Positions 15,767 to 24,348 of a DNA stretch of 64,000 nucleotides are shown here, one piece after another; the first letter of the stretch is position 1, and every line of letters begins with the position of its first letter. The DNA comes from CAZMGV01 sp964621525 [NCBI: uncultured bacterium] (GTDB lineage Bacteria; JAGRBM01): assembly GCA_964621525.1 (NCBI GenBank), contig CAZUMS010000005.1:1-64000 (forward strand), written 5' to 3'. The position numbers and the translations under genes were made by a program. Under the pieces are notes generated by a model. That model was given only the letters and a program-made list of their open reading frames with translations, did no database searches and was not told the DNA's origin.

Positions 15767-16981
15767 ATGAAATACCTGATTCTGCTCGGCGACGGCATGG
15801 CTGACCTCCCTCACGAGAGGCTCGGCGGAAAAACGCCGCTCGATCTCGCGAAAAAGCCCCTCATCGACAAGTTCGCCACTTACGGCGAGATCGGCCTGTG
15901 CGACACGACCCCGGCGGGCTGTGAGCCCGGTTCCGACGTGAACAACATGGCGATCCTGGGCTACGACGCGGGCAACCTCTACACGGGCCGCTCGCCGCTC
16001 GAGGCCGCCGCCATGGGCTACGACCTCAAGGACGACGACGTGGCGTTCCGTTGCAATCTGGTCACGCTCGACGGCGATGGCACCGATGCCGTCATGAAGA
16101 GCTACTCGGCCGGTTCGATCACAACCGAGGAAGCGGCCGAAGTCATCGCCACCGTTCACGAGAAACTGGGCGGCGACAGGGGGCCGCACGGGCGGTTCAC
16201 GTTCCGGGCGGGTATCGCCTACCGGCACCTCATGGTGTGGCACGGCGGCCGCGAGAAACACTCGCTCAAGCCGCCGCACAACATCGCCGACAAGCCGGTG
16301 AAGGAGTGGTTCCCGCAGGACGAATCGCTGCGCTGGCTCATGCTGGAGTCGCGCAAGTTCCTCATGGACCACCCGGTGAACCGCCGGCGGATCGCCGAGG
16401 GCAAGCTCCCGGCGAACTCGATCTGGTTCTGGGGCCAGGGCAAGCGTCCCCGGATGCCGAAGATCACCGACAAGATCAGGATGTCCGGCGCGATGATATC
16501 CGCCGTGGACCTCCTGCGCGGCATCGGTCAGCTCGCCGGCATGGAGGTGATCAAGGTGCCGGGCTCCACGGGCGAGATCCACACCGACTGGGACGCCGAG
16601 ACGGCGGCCGCCATCGAGGCGCTGAAGCGCCACGACTTCGTCTTCCTCCATCAGGAGGCGCCGGACGAAGCGGGCCACCAGGGCAACCCGGACGACAAGA
16701 TCAGGACGATCGAATACCTGGACTCGAAGCACCTCCAGCCCATCGTGGAGTTCCTCGACAGAAACCACCCCGACTACCGGGTGCTGATCCTTCCCGATCA
16801 CCCCACCCCGTGGGCGACGAAGGATCACATCCCGGACCCGGTGCCTTACGTGCTGTTCCGCTCCGAGGACCTGAAGAAAGAGAACGTCCGGCCCAGGAGC
16901 TACACCGAGAACGAAGCAAAGGCCTCGGGCATCCTGATCCCGCACGGCCGCGAGCTCGTGCCCCGCATGATGGCCGGCTGA
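15767..16981 (+). CDS. apgM: Cofactor-independent phosphoglycerate mutase, archaeal type
   Basis: Interconverts 3- and 2-phosphoglycerate in glycolysis/gluconeogenesis. The 404 residues belong to the ApgM branch of the alkaline phosphatase superfamily, shorter than bacterial GpmI (about 510). Metal- and phosphate-binding motifs are visible: YLILLGDGMAD at the N-terminus, the catalytic Ser region PGSDVNNMAILGYD, EAPDEAGHQG, and LILPDHPTPWATKDH. The ATG has GGGAA a few bases upstream. It is monocistronic: promoter and hairpin leader before it, strong terminator after it. ApgM proteins are common in archaea and in deltaproteobacteria-like lineages (family knowledge). Confidence 0.95.
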   Translation: MKYLILLGDGMADLPHERLGGKTPLDLAKKPLIDKFATYGEIGLCDTTPAGCEPGSDVNNMAILGYDAGNLYTGRSPLEAAAMGYDLKDDDVAFRCNLVTLDGDGTDAVMKSYSAGSITTEEAAEVIATVHEKLGGDRGPHGRFTFRAGIAYRHLMVWHGGREKHSLKPPHNIADKPVKEWFPQDESLRWLMLESRKFLMDHPVNRRRIAEGKLPANSIWFWGQGKRPRMPKITDKIRMSGAMISAVDLLRGIGQLAGMEVIKVPGSTGEIHTDWDAETAAAIEALKRHDFVFLHQEAPDEAGHQGNPDDKIRTIEYLDSKHLQPIVEFLDRNHPDYRVLILPDHPTPWATKDHIPDPVPYVLFRSEDLKKENVRPRSYTENEAKASGILIPHGRELVPRMMAG

Positions 16982-17001
16982 AAGCCCTCGCCTTCCTTAA
17001 C

Positions 17002-17039
17002 AAGGAAAAGGAGCCGCGGGGACGCGGCTCCTTTTCCTT
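17002..17039. terminator. Strong bidirectional intrinsic terminator
   Basis: A perfect 17-bp stem (17002-17018 with 17023-17039, loop GGGA) lies between the convergent apgM and LysM lipoprotein genes. The arms carry A-rich and T-rich outer parts (CTCCTTTTCCTT on the plus strand and its equivalent on the minus strand), so termination is plausible in both directions. Confidence 0.9.
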
Positions 17040-17074
17040 ACTCTGCCCCCGGTGTGTACGACCGGGGCCGGGAC

Positions 17075-17980
17075 TCACTGCCCGTCGAACAGCGAGAAGT
17101 TACCCTCGCGGCTGGAGGCCCGCTCCCTCGCTTCGGCCTTCTGGTCATAGGTGAGTTCCGTGGGGATCTCGAGGACAACCCCCTTGGGCAGACGGTCGGG
17201 GTCGGGGATCTTCGCCGAGTTGAGGTCATAGATCGCCGGCCACAGGCGGCTGTCGCCGAGCTGTTCCTTGGCGACCTTGCCGATCGTGTCGTACCTCTGG
17301 GTCGTGTAGGTGCGGGTGGCGCCGCTGTAGCTGATCGTCCCGCCGGAGCTGAAGGACCGGGCGGGGGCTTCTTCCTGCACGGGAGGCGGCGTGTATTCGG
17401 CGACGGGTGCGGCCTTCTGGCGGCGGCTCTTCGGTTCCGGCGGCGGAGGCGGCGGTGCTTCTTCGACAGGCGGCGGGGGAGGCGGCGCTTCCACCACTTC
17501 GGGCGCGGCTTCGGCAGCAGGCGCCGCTTCGGCCACGGCCTCGGGCGGCTGCTCCTGCAGCGCTGCCATCTCGGCCTTCAGGGCTTCCTCGCGGATGGCG
17601 GCCTCTTCCTCGGCCTTGCGCCGGGCTTCTTCTTCTTCGGCGGCCCTGCGCGCGGCTTCTTCCTCGGCGCGGCGGGCGGCGTTTTCCTCGAAAATCTTCT
17701 TGTTGCGCTGGGCTGTCTCGACGGCCTGGGCAGCAGCCTGGTTCGCCTGCAGGGCGCGATCACGGGCGATATCGTAGTCACCGGCGGCGGAGTTCTCACG
17801 GGCCTCGCGGAGCAGCCGCTCGGCGTTGGCCAGCTCGGGCCGCGCGAACTTGTGGGCATCGGCCTGCTGGGCGTCGCGGATGACGTTCTCGGCCTGCGCC
17901 ATCTCCTGCTCGGGGGGCTTGCCGCACCCCGAAATCCACAATGCGGCCGAAAGGACGACAGCAACTCCGGCTTTTCTCAT
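17075..17980 (-). CDS. DUF4398/LysM-type lipoprotein
   Basis: A 301-residue envelope lipoprotein. The signal peptide ends in the lipobox WISGC (Cys about residue 19). Next comes a DUF4398-like helical region (QAENVIRDAQQADAHKFA... LANAERLLREA), a long Ala/Glu/Arg coiled coil (AARRAEEEAARRAAEEEEAR), a Pro-rich stretch with runs of P, and a C-terminal LysM-like domain (YDTIGKVAKEQLGDSRLWPA... LPKGVVLEIP). This layout suggests an outer-membrane or periplasmic protein spanning to peptidoglycan. The ATG at 17980 is chosen as the start of the signal peptide. Alternative descriptions would be a TolA- or Pal-like envelope linker. Confidence 0.82.
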   Translation of the reverse strand: MRKAGVAVVLSAALWISGCGKPPEQEMAQAENVIRDAQQADAHKFARPELANAERLLREARENSAAGDYDIARDRALQANQAAAQAVETAQRNKKIFEENAARRAEEEAARRAAEEEEARRKAEEEAAIREEALKAEMAALQEQPPEAVAEAAPAAEAAPEVVEAPPPPPPVEEAPPPPPPEPKSRRQKAAPVAEYTPPPVQEEAPARSFSSGGTISYSGATRTYTTQRYDTIGKVAKEQLGDSRLWPAIYDLNSAKIPDPDRLPKGVVLEIPTELTYDQKAEARERASSREGNFSLFDGQ

Positions 17981-18141
17981 TTGATCCAACCTTGCGTAAC
18001 GGCCCTGCGGGGCGAAGGCAGCCCTCATCAAGGACTGCGCCCGCTCCGGACCGAATATTCAGTACGGAAACTCCAGCGATTCTAGCCACTTGGAGGCAGA
18101 GAGCAAAATGAAAATCGGCAATAGGGCACCCGTTCCGGCCA

Positions 18142-19140
18142 CTAACGCTTCAGGACGAAGTCGATCCGGTTATTGACCCGGTCGGACCCCGGCTGGGTCT
18201 CGGGCACGAGGGGGACCTCTTTAACCCGGACATTCACCGAAATCCGGTCCGCCCCGATTCCCCATTCCGAAACATACCGCCGGAGGGCCCCGGCCCGCCC
18301 TACGGCCACCGTTTCGGGGCTGAGGGCGGCAGGAGCCGGGGCAGGCTTGGCCTTCCCCTTGACCGGTTGCGGCGGGGGCGATGGCGGCTCGGGGAACACA
18401 TGAACTTCGATATCGAGGCCCACGTTCTTGTGCTCGCGCATTTTCAGGATCAGCGTGTTCAGGCTGTCCATGGCGGCTGTGTTTTCGAGCTGGTTCGGGT
18501 CCCCCGGCTTGAACCGGATGTCGTACGGAAGATTCCATGCCGATACGAGACGCCCCTTTGAGGCGCTTTCCGGCGAGATGAACAGGTCCCAGGCCCCTGT
18601 GAACTTCCCGTCGATCTCCTGAAGACACTGGTTCCAAAGTCCCCGGAGCGGCTTCTCCGGGCTTTTCGCGGCGGGCTTTTCGATGCGGCTTCTCAGGTCG
18701 AGATCCGCCATCTTGCGCCGTTCCGCGTTGTATATCTTGGCCCCCGCCTGAAAGACGATTACGAGCGGATCGGTTTCGGTCTTGGCCGGCAGCACCCGGA
18801 GCGCCACAGCTCCGGCGAGCGGACCGGGATAGGCTTCCGTCTCCGGGTCGCCGTCCAGCATGACAACCGAAAATCCGCGCCCGGCGAGGCTCGCGCCAAA
18901 CTGGGAGAGGATATCCTCACCCAGGTTCGCCCGGTAACTGTCTTCCTGGAATCGCCAATAGGCGGTTCTGAGGGACGAAGCCTTGTCCACATAGAGACCC
19001 AGCGGCGTTTTTCCCGCCGGGGCCTCACGCAGTTCGGGTTTCAGGAGGGTTTCTTCGCGGGCGCCGGGAACCTTGGGCGCGCAGCCGGCGGCTGCCAGCA
19101 GAAGCGCCAATCCGAGGGAATACCTGATCAACCGGGACAT
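18142..19140 (-). CDS. OmpA-like-domain lipoprotein
   Basis: 332 residues with a lipoprotein signal (LLLAAAGC; Cys about residue 20). The middle (about 40-200) is unrecognised. The last 130 residues resemble an OmpA/MotB peptidoglycan-binding domain: LNTLILKMREHKNVGLDIEV, then a Pro/Ala insertion, then VGRAGALRRYVSEWGIGADR and a terminal DRVNNRIDFVLKR. The Pro-rich insertion is unusual. The start is ATG 19140, after which the signal peptide begins at once. It starts 20 bases after ppx, in a same-strand run. Probably anchors the outer membrane to peptidoglycan; this is inferred from the domain. Confidence 0.75.
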   Translation of the reverse strand: MSRLIRYSLGLALLLAAAGCAPKVPGAREETLLKPELREAPAGKTPLGLYVDKASSLRTAYWRFQEDSYRANLGEDILSQFGASLAGRGFSVVMLDGDPETEAYPGPLAGAVALRVLPAKTETDPLVIVFQAGAKIYNAERRKMADLDLRSRIEKPAAKSPEKPLRGLWNQCLQEIDGKFTGAWDLFISPESASKGRLVSAWNLPYDIRFKPGDPNQLENTAAMDSLNTLILKMREHKNVGLDIEVHVFPEPPSPPPQPVKGKAKPAPAPAALSPETVAVGRAGALRRYVSEWGIGADRISVNVRVKEVPLVPETQPGSDRVNNRIDFVLKR

Positions 19141-19159
19141 GTGAGGGCCTTTCACGCGG

Positions 19160-20125
19160 TCACGGCCTGCCCGCCTGTGCCAGCAGCAGACCGTCCAGAA
19201 GCCCTCCATCGGACGCGACAATCCTATCAGACCCGAATTTTCGCATAACCTCAAGCACAATATAGCTTCCGGCGATAATCAGGTCTTCCCGCCCCTTGAG
19301 CAGGCCCGGCAGCTCGGTGCGGCGATGCGCAGGCAGGTCCCGGAGCCGGAGCAGCAGTTCGCGGGCACGGTCGAAGGAAATCGGGTGGTTATTGATCCGG
19401 TCCGGGTCGAAGCTCCGCTGCTCGAGGTCGAGGGCCGCCAGCGAGGTGACCGTACCCGCCGTACCGCAGATGCCGGGCACGACCCCTTCCGGGAGCTGTC
19501 GCCGGAGCCTTTCGAGGGGTTCCAGTTCGGCAGCGATCGCCGCTTCGAGCGAACGGCATTCGGCCACCGTCGGGGGATCGTTCCTGAGATAGGTCTCCGT
19601 GAGAACGACGACGCCCACGTCGAGGCTCATGTGGTCCACGATATCGCCGTCTCGGACCAGCACGAATTCGGTACTGCCCCCTCCGACATCGAACACAAGC
19701 TGCCAGCCCGCAGGCTGGTGGAGGCGCAGCAGGACGCCCATCGTCGAGAGGCGCGCCTCCAGGTCCCCGTCGATCAGCTCGATCTCGACCCCGGCCTCGC
19801 GGCGGAATTTCGCCAGTACTTCATCCCGGTTTCCAGCCCGGCGGAACACGCTGGTGCCGACCGCGCGGTAACGGTCCACCCCATGACGCTCGATATCGCT
19901 GCGGAACCGGCTGACGGCTTCGACAGATCGCCGGAGCGGTTCTTCACCGATAATGCCTGTGTGAATGATCTTTTCGCCGAGTCGGGTGAACACCCGGTCG
20001 AAGTGGACCGTCTTCAGCACGCCGCCGGGCCTTGCATCCGCAATCTTCATGCGGAATGCGTTGGTGCCGAGATCCAGGGCTGCGATGCGCCCGCCTCCGG
20101 CGGGCTGGACAGTGCCGGGCTTCAA
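19160..20125 (-). CDS. Ppx/GppA-family exopolyphosphatase
   Basis: A 321-residue single-module member of the Ppx/GppA phosphatase family (ASKHA fold). Phosphate-1 motif IAALDLGTNAFRMKI is at the N-terminus; the ATP/(p)ppGpp-binding region is VFDVGGGSTEFVLV; a further Gly motif, GICGTAGTVTSLAAL, lies near 215. It lacks the C-terminal HD-like domain of E. coli Ppx, as in many short Ppx1-like proteins. It hydrolyses polyphosphate and/or pppGpp (family knowledge). The start is TTG 20125, with AAGG a few bases upstream, immediately after the cNMP-binding gene, so the two are probably co-translated. Confidence 0.88.
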   Translation of the reverse strand: MKPGTVQPAGGGRIAALDLGTNAFRMKIADARPGGVLKTVHFDRVFTRLGEKIIHTGIIGEEPLRRSVEAVSRFRSDIERHGVDRYRAVGTSVFRRAGNRDEVLAKFRREAGVEIELIDGDLEARLSTMGVLLRLHQPAGWQLVFDVGGGSTEFVLVRDGDIVDHMSLDVGVVVLTETYLRNDPPTVAECRSLEAAIAAELEPLERLRRQLPEGVVPGICGTAGTVTSLAALDLEQRSFDPDRINNHPISFDRARELLLRLRDLPAHRRTELPGLLKGREDLIIAGSYIVLEVMRKFGSDRIVASDGGLLDGLLLAQAGRP

Positions 20126-20126
20126 G

Positions 20127-20600
20127 TCAGGCCTTCGACTCCACCGTCCGGTTGAAGCCCTCGAAGAACATCTTCTCCAGCGCGCGGATTTTCTCCGCGC
20201 AGGAGCGCCCCATCTCCCAGGTGAACTTGAACGCGGCTTTGGGATTCGCCTCGGAGAACTTCAGGAAATCCTTGCGGCGGAGCATGAGGAGCTTGCAGTC
20301 CTCTTTGGTCGTCGCTGTGACCTGCCGCATGCCGCTCTCAAAAAGGGAAAACTCGCCCAGAAAGTCGCCCTCCTCGGCGTCGTAGAGCTGCACAGGGTCG
20401 CCGCCGTCGGCCTTGCGGCTGACGGACACCTTGCCTTCCATGATGAAGAACACAGTCTCGCCCTTCTGTTCCTCGACGAACAGATGGGTCCCCGACGGCA
20501 CGCTCTTTTCGATCAGGATACCGGCAAGCGCCTGCACGATATCCTCGTCCAGTTCACAGAAGACGTTCAGGGTCAGCAGGCTGTCGGGATTAACCGGCAC
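20127..20600 (-). CDS. Cyclic nucleotide-binding domain protein
   Basis: A 157-residue stand-alone cNMP-binding (CAP-like) domain with no DNA-binding helix-turn-helix. The beta-roll is clear (PSGTHLFVEEQKGETVFFIM, EGKVSVSRK), and the phosphate-binding-cassette region reads GDFLGEFSLFESGMRQVTAT. Compared with the canonical GELAL/R.A cassette it has GEFSL and an Arg-Gln before VTAT, so ligand binding is uncertain. The GTG at 20600 overlaps the carbonic anhydrase gene's end by 11 bases. It may be a regulatory or docking subunit; the partner is unknown. Confidence 0.85.
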   Translation of the reverse strand: MPVNPDSLLTLNVFCELDEDIVQALAGILIEKSVPSGTHLFVEEQKGETVFFIMEGKVSVSRKADGGDPVQLYDAEEGDFLGEFSLFESGMRQVTATTKEDCKLLMLRRKDFLKFSEANPKAAFKFTWEMGRSCAEKIRALEKMFFEGFNRTVESKA

Positions 20601-21165
20601 TGGCCGCTCCCTTCACCGCGCGTTCGGCCAGCGACTTTCCGGTCACGCCGATGCCGCTCTTGAAATACTCCATGGCCGTCTGGTGGTAGTGCGGCGGCGT
20701 GAGCAGGATGCGCATCTTGTCCTTCTGTTCGAGCTGGCGCTTGACGGCCGCGGGCGATCCGAGCACCAGCGAGCCCGGCGGGATCACGGTCCCCGGCGTT
20801 ACGAGTGCCCCGGCGCCGATCAGACAGTCGTCACCGACCACAGCGCCATCCAGCAGGATCGCACCCATGCCGACCAGCACCCGGTTCCCTATTCGCACTC
20901 CGTGCAGAACGACGTTGTGACCGACAGTGCAGTCGTCTCCGATACTCGTCGGATAACCCTGTCCGCCTGTCGAATGGATCATCGTGAGATCCTGGATGTT
21001 CGTCCGCTTGCCGATCCGGATCGCCTCGATGTCGCCCCGGACGACGCAGTTGTACCAGATGGAACTCTTTTCCGCGAGTTCGACGTCCCCGATCACCTGG
21101 GCAGAATCTTCCACCCAGGCATCATCGGCCAGAACGGGGAACTTCTTGCGATAGGGTCGAAGCAC
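20590..21165 (-). CDS. Gamma-class carbonic anhydrase-like hexapeptide-repeat protein
   Basis: 191 residues forming a left-handed beta-helix, like YrdA/CamH. Hexapeptide repeats run from about residue 20 (AQVIGDVELAEKSSIWYNCV) to 145. Metal-ligand histidines are in MIHSTGG and TVGHNVVLHG, the pattern of gamma carbonic anhydrases. The start is GTG 21165 with GAGGA 7-8 bases upstream; the frame is open further up but reads through cdsA. Interconverts CO2 and bicarbonate or acts as a metal-binding scaffold; activity in this subfamily is variable. It follows cdsA by 11 bases. Confidence 0.9.
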   Translation of the reverse strand: MLRPYRKKFPVLADDAWVEDSAQVIGDVELAEKSSIWYNCVVRGDIEAIRIGKRTNIQDLTMIHSTGGQGYPTSIGDDCTVGHNVVLHGVRIGNRVLVGMGAILLDGAVVGDDCLIGAGALVTPGTVIPPGSLVLGSPAAVKRQLEQKDKMRILLTPPHYHQTAMEYFKSGIGVTGKSLAERAVKGAASAG

Positions 21166-21176
21166 TCGGCGGTCCT

Positions 21177-22277
21177 CTACTTCCCGAAAATATAAGCCGT
21201 CAGATACTCGCCGAATGCCCGCAGGTCTGACTGCGGGTTCGGCGAAAGGGCCCAGTAATAGTAAAGCCTGACGTAACAGTAAGTCACCGGGATGGCGAAA
21301 TTGATGGAATCTAGCCGGTCCAGGAAGCCACCATGCCCCGGCAGGAGGCCCGATGCATCTTTCACCTGGGCATCCCGTTTCAGCATGGACTCGAACAGGT
21401 CGCCCACGAGCCCGACGTTCGCGATCAGGACACCCAGGATCGCACAGTGCATCCACTCGAAGTCGGATCCGAACGGGAAATCCGGATAAACCCAGGTCAT
21501 AAACACGAACTTGCACACCGAGGCGCCGAACACCGCGCCCACGATCTGACCTGCGAATCCTTCCCAGGTTTTCTTGGGAGAGATGCTTGGGGCCAGCTTG
21601 TGCCGCCCGAAGGCCTTGCCGAAGAAGTACCCTCCCGTATCGGCGAGGAACGTCGCAGCCACCCCGATGAACAGGTAGTACATGCCCACGTCCCGGAACT
21701 CCGGCATCGCCTGCGGCAACGACGGGTCATGAACGAAATACTTGGCCTGTACCTCGATCCCGATATTCCGGAGCCAGACGAGGTGGCTGCTCAGCCAACC
21801 GACATAGGTTACCCCGAACAGGGTCACCGCCGGGCCGGTAATGGCGGTCGAGATCTCCCGCGTACCGAGCTGGCGGGTAAACGCGATCAGAAGGATCACA
21901 GTCAGGATCAGTATCGAGAAATACTCATTGGAGAAAGACGCGCCCAGAACGAGGGCCACGCTGCCGGTCATGCCGATCCATTTCGACCCCCGGAGCCCCT
22001 TGGCCTCCATGAAGTTGAAGAATTCCCAGGACGCCGCAACCACGATAGCGGCAATGAGCAGGGTCCAGATTCCGCCGCCCTTGATAATGGCGAAGACCAG
22101 AACCGGCACCAGAACAACGGCCGTGAGAACCCGGGCTTTCAGGTCGCTCTTCCTGGCTCCAGCGGCAGCAGCCTCGCCCCCGCCCGCTGCGGGCCCGGTT
22201 TCAGGCGGCCGGTTCAGCGGCAAACCGGCCAACTGTCCCGGACGCTGCTCCGCCGTCTGCTCCCTCAAATCTGCCAT
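21177..22277 (-). CDS. cdsA: Phosphatidate cytidylyltransferase
   Basis: Makes CDP-diacylglycerol from phosphatidate and CTP in the inner membrane. Residues about 1-50 form a hydrophilic Pro/Ala-rich extension not usual in CdsA (family about 270 residues; here 366). About eight membrane segments follow. The C-terminal signature is intact: SISPKKTWEGF, then VGDLFESMLKRDAQVKD and LLPGHGGFLDRLDS. The ATG at 22277 has AGGGG close upstream; a GTG at 22316 is the alternative. Neighbours are carbonic anhydrase and a bifunctional-nuclease-domain gene rather than the usual uppS-dxr. Confidence 0.93.
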   Translation of the reverse strand: MADLREQTAEQRPGQLAGLPLNRPPETGPAAGGGEAAAAGARKSDLKARVLTAVVLVPVLVFAIIKGGGIWTLLIAAIVVAASWEFFNFMEAKGLRGSKWIGMTGSVALVLGASFSNEYFSILILTVILLIAFTRQLGTREISTAITGPAVTLFGVTYVGWLSSHLVWLRNIGIEVQAKYFVHDPSLPQAMPEFRDVGMYYLFIGVAATFLADTGGYFFGKAFGRHKLAPSISPKKTWEGFAGQIVGAVFGASVCKFVFMTWVYPDFPFGSDFEWMHCAILGVLIANVGLVGDLFESMLKRDAQVKDASGLLPGHGGFLDRLDSINFAIPVTYCYVRLYYYWALSPNPQSDLRAFGEYLTAYIFGK

Positions 22278-22320
22278 GAACCCCTGCAAAATCCCCGTTC
22301 CGCCGCCGCGGAACACCCGG

Positions 22321-22863
22321 TCACATTTTATATTTGGAAAGCTGCTCGGGTTTGATGTTTTCCAGCAGCTCCGCCCACTTGTCCTTGTTCGACTCGTCGA
22401 AGGTCACTCCGGTTTCAGCCGGCCTGTCCTCGGTCGTCTCGCCGGCCGCGTCGTCTTCATCGGAGAGTGAAATACGGGCCGCCTCGAACACATGCTGGCT
22501 CATGTATACCGGAGCATCGAAGCGGACCGCCATGGAGACGGCGTCCGAAGGGCGCGAGTCCAGTTCGACCTCCCGGCCGCCTGCCTCGACGATTACCTTG
22601 GCAAAATAGGTGTTGTCCTTGAGATCCGAGATCTCCACCCGGCTCACTTTCCCGTTCAGGCGGTTCAGCGCTTCAGCGAACAGGTCATGGGTGATCGGGC
22701 GCGGAGGCGGCTGCTTCTCGATCACCATCCGGATCGAATCGGCCTCGAACGGGCCGATCCAGATCGGCACCCCCATCTTCGATTCGGGATCCCGGAGGAT
22801 CATGACCGGTGAGCGGGTCACAGGATCCATGGCGAGACCGGCGATTTCCATCAGTCGCTTCAT
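22321..22863 (-). CDS. Bifunctional nuclease (BFN, DUF151) domain protein
   Basis: A 180-residue protein whose first 130 residues are a BFN domain: SPVMILRDPESKMGVPIWIG, EADSIRMVIE, RPITHDLFAEALN, and the signature ELDSRPSDAVSMAVRFDAPV. Plant homologues have nuclease activity; bacterial roles are unclear. The C-terminal 50 residues are acidic and end in a short KPEQLSKYKM tail. The ATG at 22863 overlaps the miaB stop (ATGA), so it is translationally coupled to miaB, a pairing seen in deltaproteobacteria-like genomes (family knowledge). Confidence 0.9.
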   Translation of the reverse strand: MKRLMEIAGLAMDPVTRSPVMILRDPESKMGVPIWIGPFEADSIRMVIEKQPPPRPITHDLFAEALNRLNGKVSRVEISDLKDNTYFAKVIVEAGGREVELDSRPSDAVSMAVRFDAPVYMSQHVFEAARISLSDEDDAAGETTEDRPAETGVTFDESNKDKWAELLENIKPEQLSKYKM

Positions 22864-24209
22864 GCAGCGGCTACTCCGGTGGAAGGCAGCTCTCCCCGCA
22901 GGGTGTGGGTCATCTTGCGGGTGATCTTCACGCCGGCGATACGGCCGATGCGCCACTGCGGCGCCGGCGCGTTGACGGCAATGTTCTCCGGTGTGCGGCC
23001 CATGAGTTCGTCTCCGGACTGGCGCGACGGCCCTTCGAACAGCACCGGGACCGTACGGCCCACATAGGCCGATAGAAATTCGTCGGCGATCTCATTGCCG
23101 CGTTTCTGGAGCCGGATCAGGCGTTCGTTGGAAAGCTCCGGATCGATCTCTCCGTCAAGCTTCAGCGCCGGAGTGCCGGGACGCGGGCTGTAGGCAAAAG
23201 AGAACATCGAATCGAAGCGGACTTCCTCGAGGAGCGACATCGTCGCCTCGAAATCCTCGTCCGTCTCGCCGGGGAACCCCACGATGATGTCGGTAGTGAT
23301 CGACACTCCCGGCCGGGCTTCGCGGAACCAGCGGACAACTTCGAGATACCGCTCCCGGGTGTATTCCCGCTTCATGCGGCGGAGCACGGAATTGGAGCCG
23401 GACTGGACCGGCAGATGGACATGCGGCATGAGCTTGGGCTCGGATGCCATGGCCTCGACCAGATCCCGTTTCACGTCAACCGGATGCGACGTTGTGAACC
23501 GGATCCGCTCAATGCCGTCGATCTTCGCCACCTGCCGGACCAGCTCGCCGAAAGAAGCTTCGCCGGCGAACTGCTTTCCGTAGGAGTTCACGTTCTGGCC
23601 GAGCAGCGTTACTTCCCGGATGCCGGCCTCGGCGAGATTACGGATCTCGGCGAGAATCTCACCCGAACGGCGGGACATTTCGGAACCCCGGGTCGTTGGC
23701 ACAATACAGTATGTGCATTTGTGGTCGCACCCGATAGAGACGTTGACGAAGGCCGTGACTTTCCGTTCCGAGGGACGGACAGGCGCCTGGAAAATTTTCT
23801 CGTCGTCATAGCTGAAATTCGCCCGGACGACGGGGTTTCCAGTGCGTCGCCGTTCGTCGATCACGTCAGGCAGATCATGAATGTTGTGGGTGCCGATCAC
23901 GAAATCGAGACCTTTCACCCGGGCGAGGGCCTCGGCACCGACCTGCTGGGCCACGCACCCTGCCATACCGACGAGGAGCCTGGGATTGTCCGACTTGAGG
24001 AGCCGGTATTTTCCGAGCTCGGAGAACGTCTTCTGCTCACCCCGCTCACGGACAGAGCAGGTATTCACCAGAATGAGATCCGCCGAAGCCGGTTCAGGCG
24101 TAAACGCCCATCCTCGGCCCTCCAGGAGGCCGAGAATCGTCTCCGTATCCCTGACGTTCATCTGGCACCCGTGGGTTTCCAGATAGACCTTTGGCTGGTT
24201 CTGCTGCAT
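22860..24209 (-). CDS. miaB: tRNA-2-methylthio-N6-isopentenyladenosine synthase MiaB
   Basis: A radical-SAM methylthiotransferase modifying A37 of tRNAs that read UNN codons. 449 residues in three domains. The N-terminal UPF0004 domain has three cluster cysteines (THGCQMN, NTCSVRE, MAGCVAQ). The radical-SAM core carries the CxxxCxxC motif in GCDHKCTYCIVPTTRGSEMS. The C-terminal TRAM domain starts about 385 (YVGRTVPVLFEG). The ATG at 24209 has AGGAAAAG directly upstream and precedes the conserved QPKVYLETHGC. Coupled to the BFN gene. MiaB rather than MtaB/RimO is indicated by the GSEMSRRSGEI segment. Confidence 0.95.
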   Translation of the reverse strand: MQQNQPKVYLETHGCQMNVRDTETILGLLEGRGWAFTPEPASADLILVNTCSVRERGEQKTFSELGKYRLLKSDNPRLLVGMAGCVAQQVGAEALARVKGLDFVIGTHNIHDLPDVIDERRRTGNPVVRANFSYDDEKIFQAPVRPSERKVTAFVNVSIGCDHKCTYCIVPTTRGSEMSRRSGEILAEIRNLAEAGIREVTLLGQNVNSYGKQFAGEASFGELVRQVAKIDGIERIRFTTSHPVDVKRDLVEAMASEPKLMPHVHLPVQSGSNSVLRRMKREYTRERYLEVVRWFREARPGVSITTDIIVGFPGETDEDFEATMSLLEEVRFDSMFSFAYSPRPGTPALKLDGEIDPELSNERLIRLQKRGNEIADEFLSAYVGRTVPVLFEGPSRQSGDELMGRTPENIAVNAPAPQWRIGRIAGVKITRKMTHTLRGELPSTGVAAA

Positions 24210-24348
24210 CTTTTCCTGAAAACCCGGCGGTTTTCCGGCCTCGGCCGGTTCCTTGGCACCGTTACAGATATAAAGACCTTTGGACGGGAAAACTAGCCGA
24301 TAGAAGGGCACTTTTCACGCGGCCCCAGACAGTTAGAACCCTCTGTAA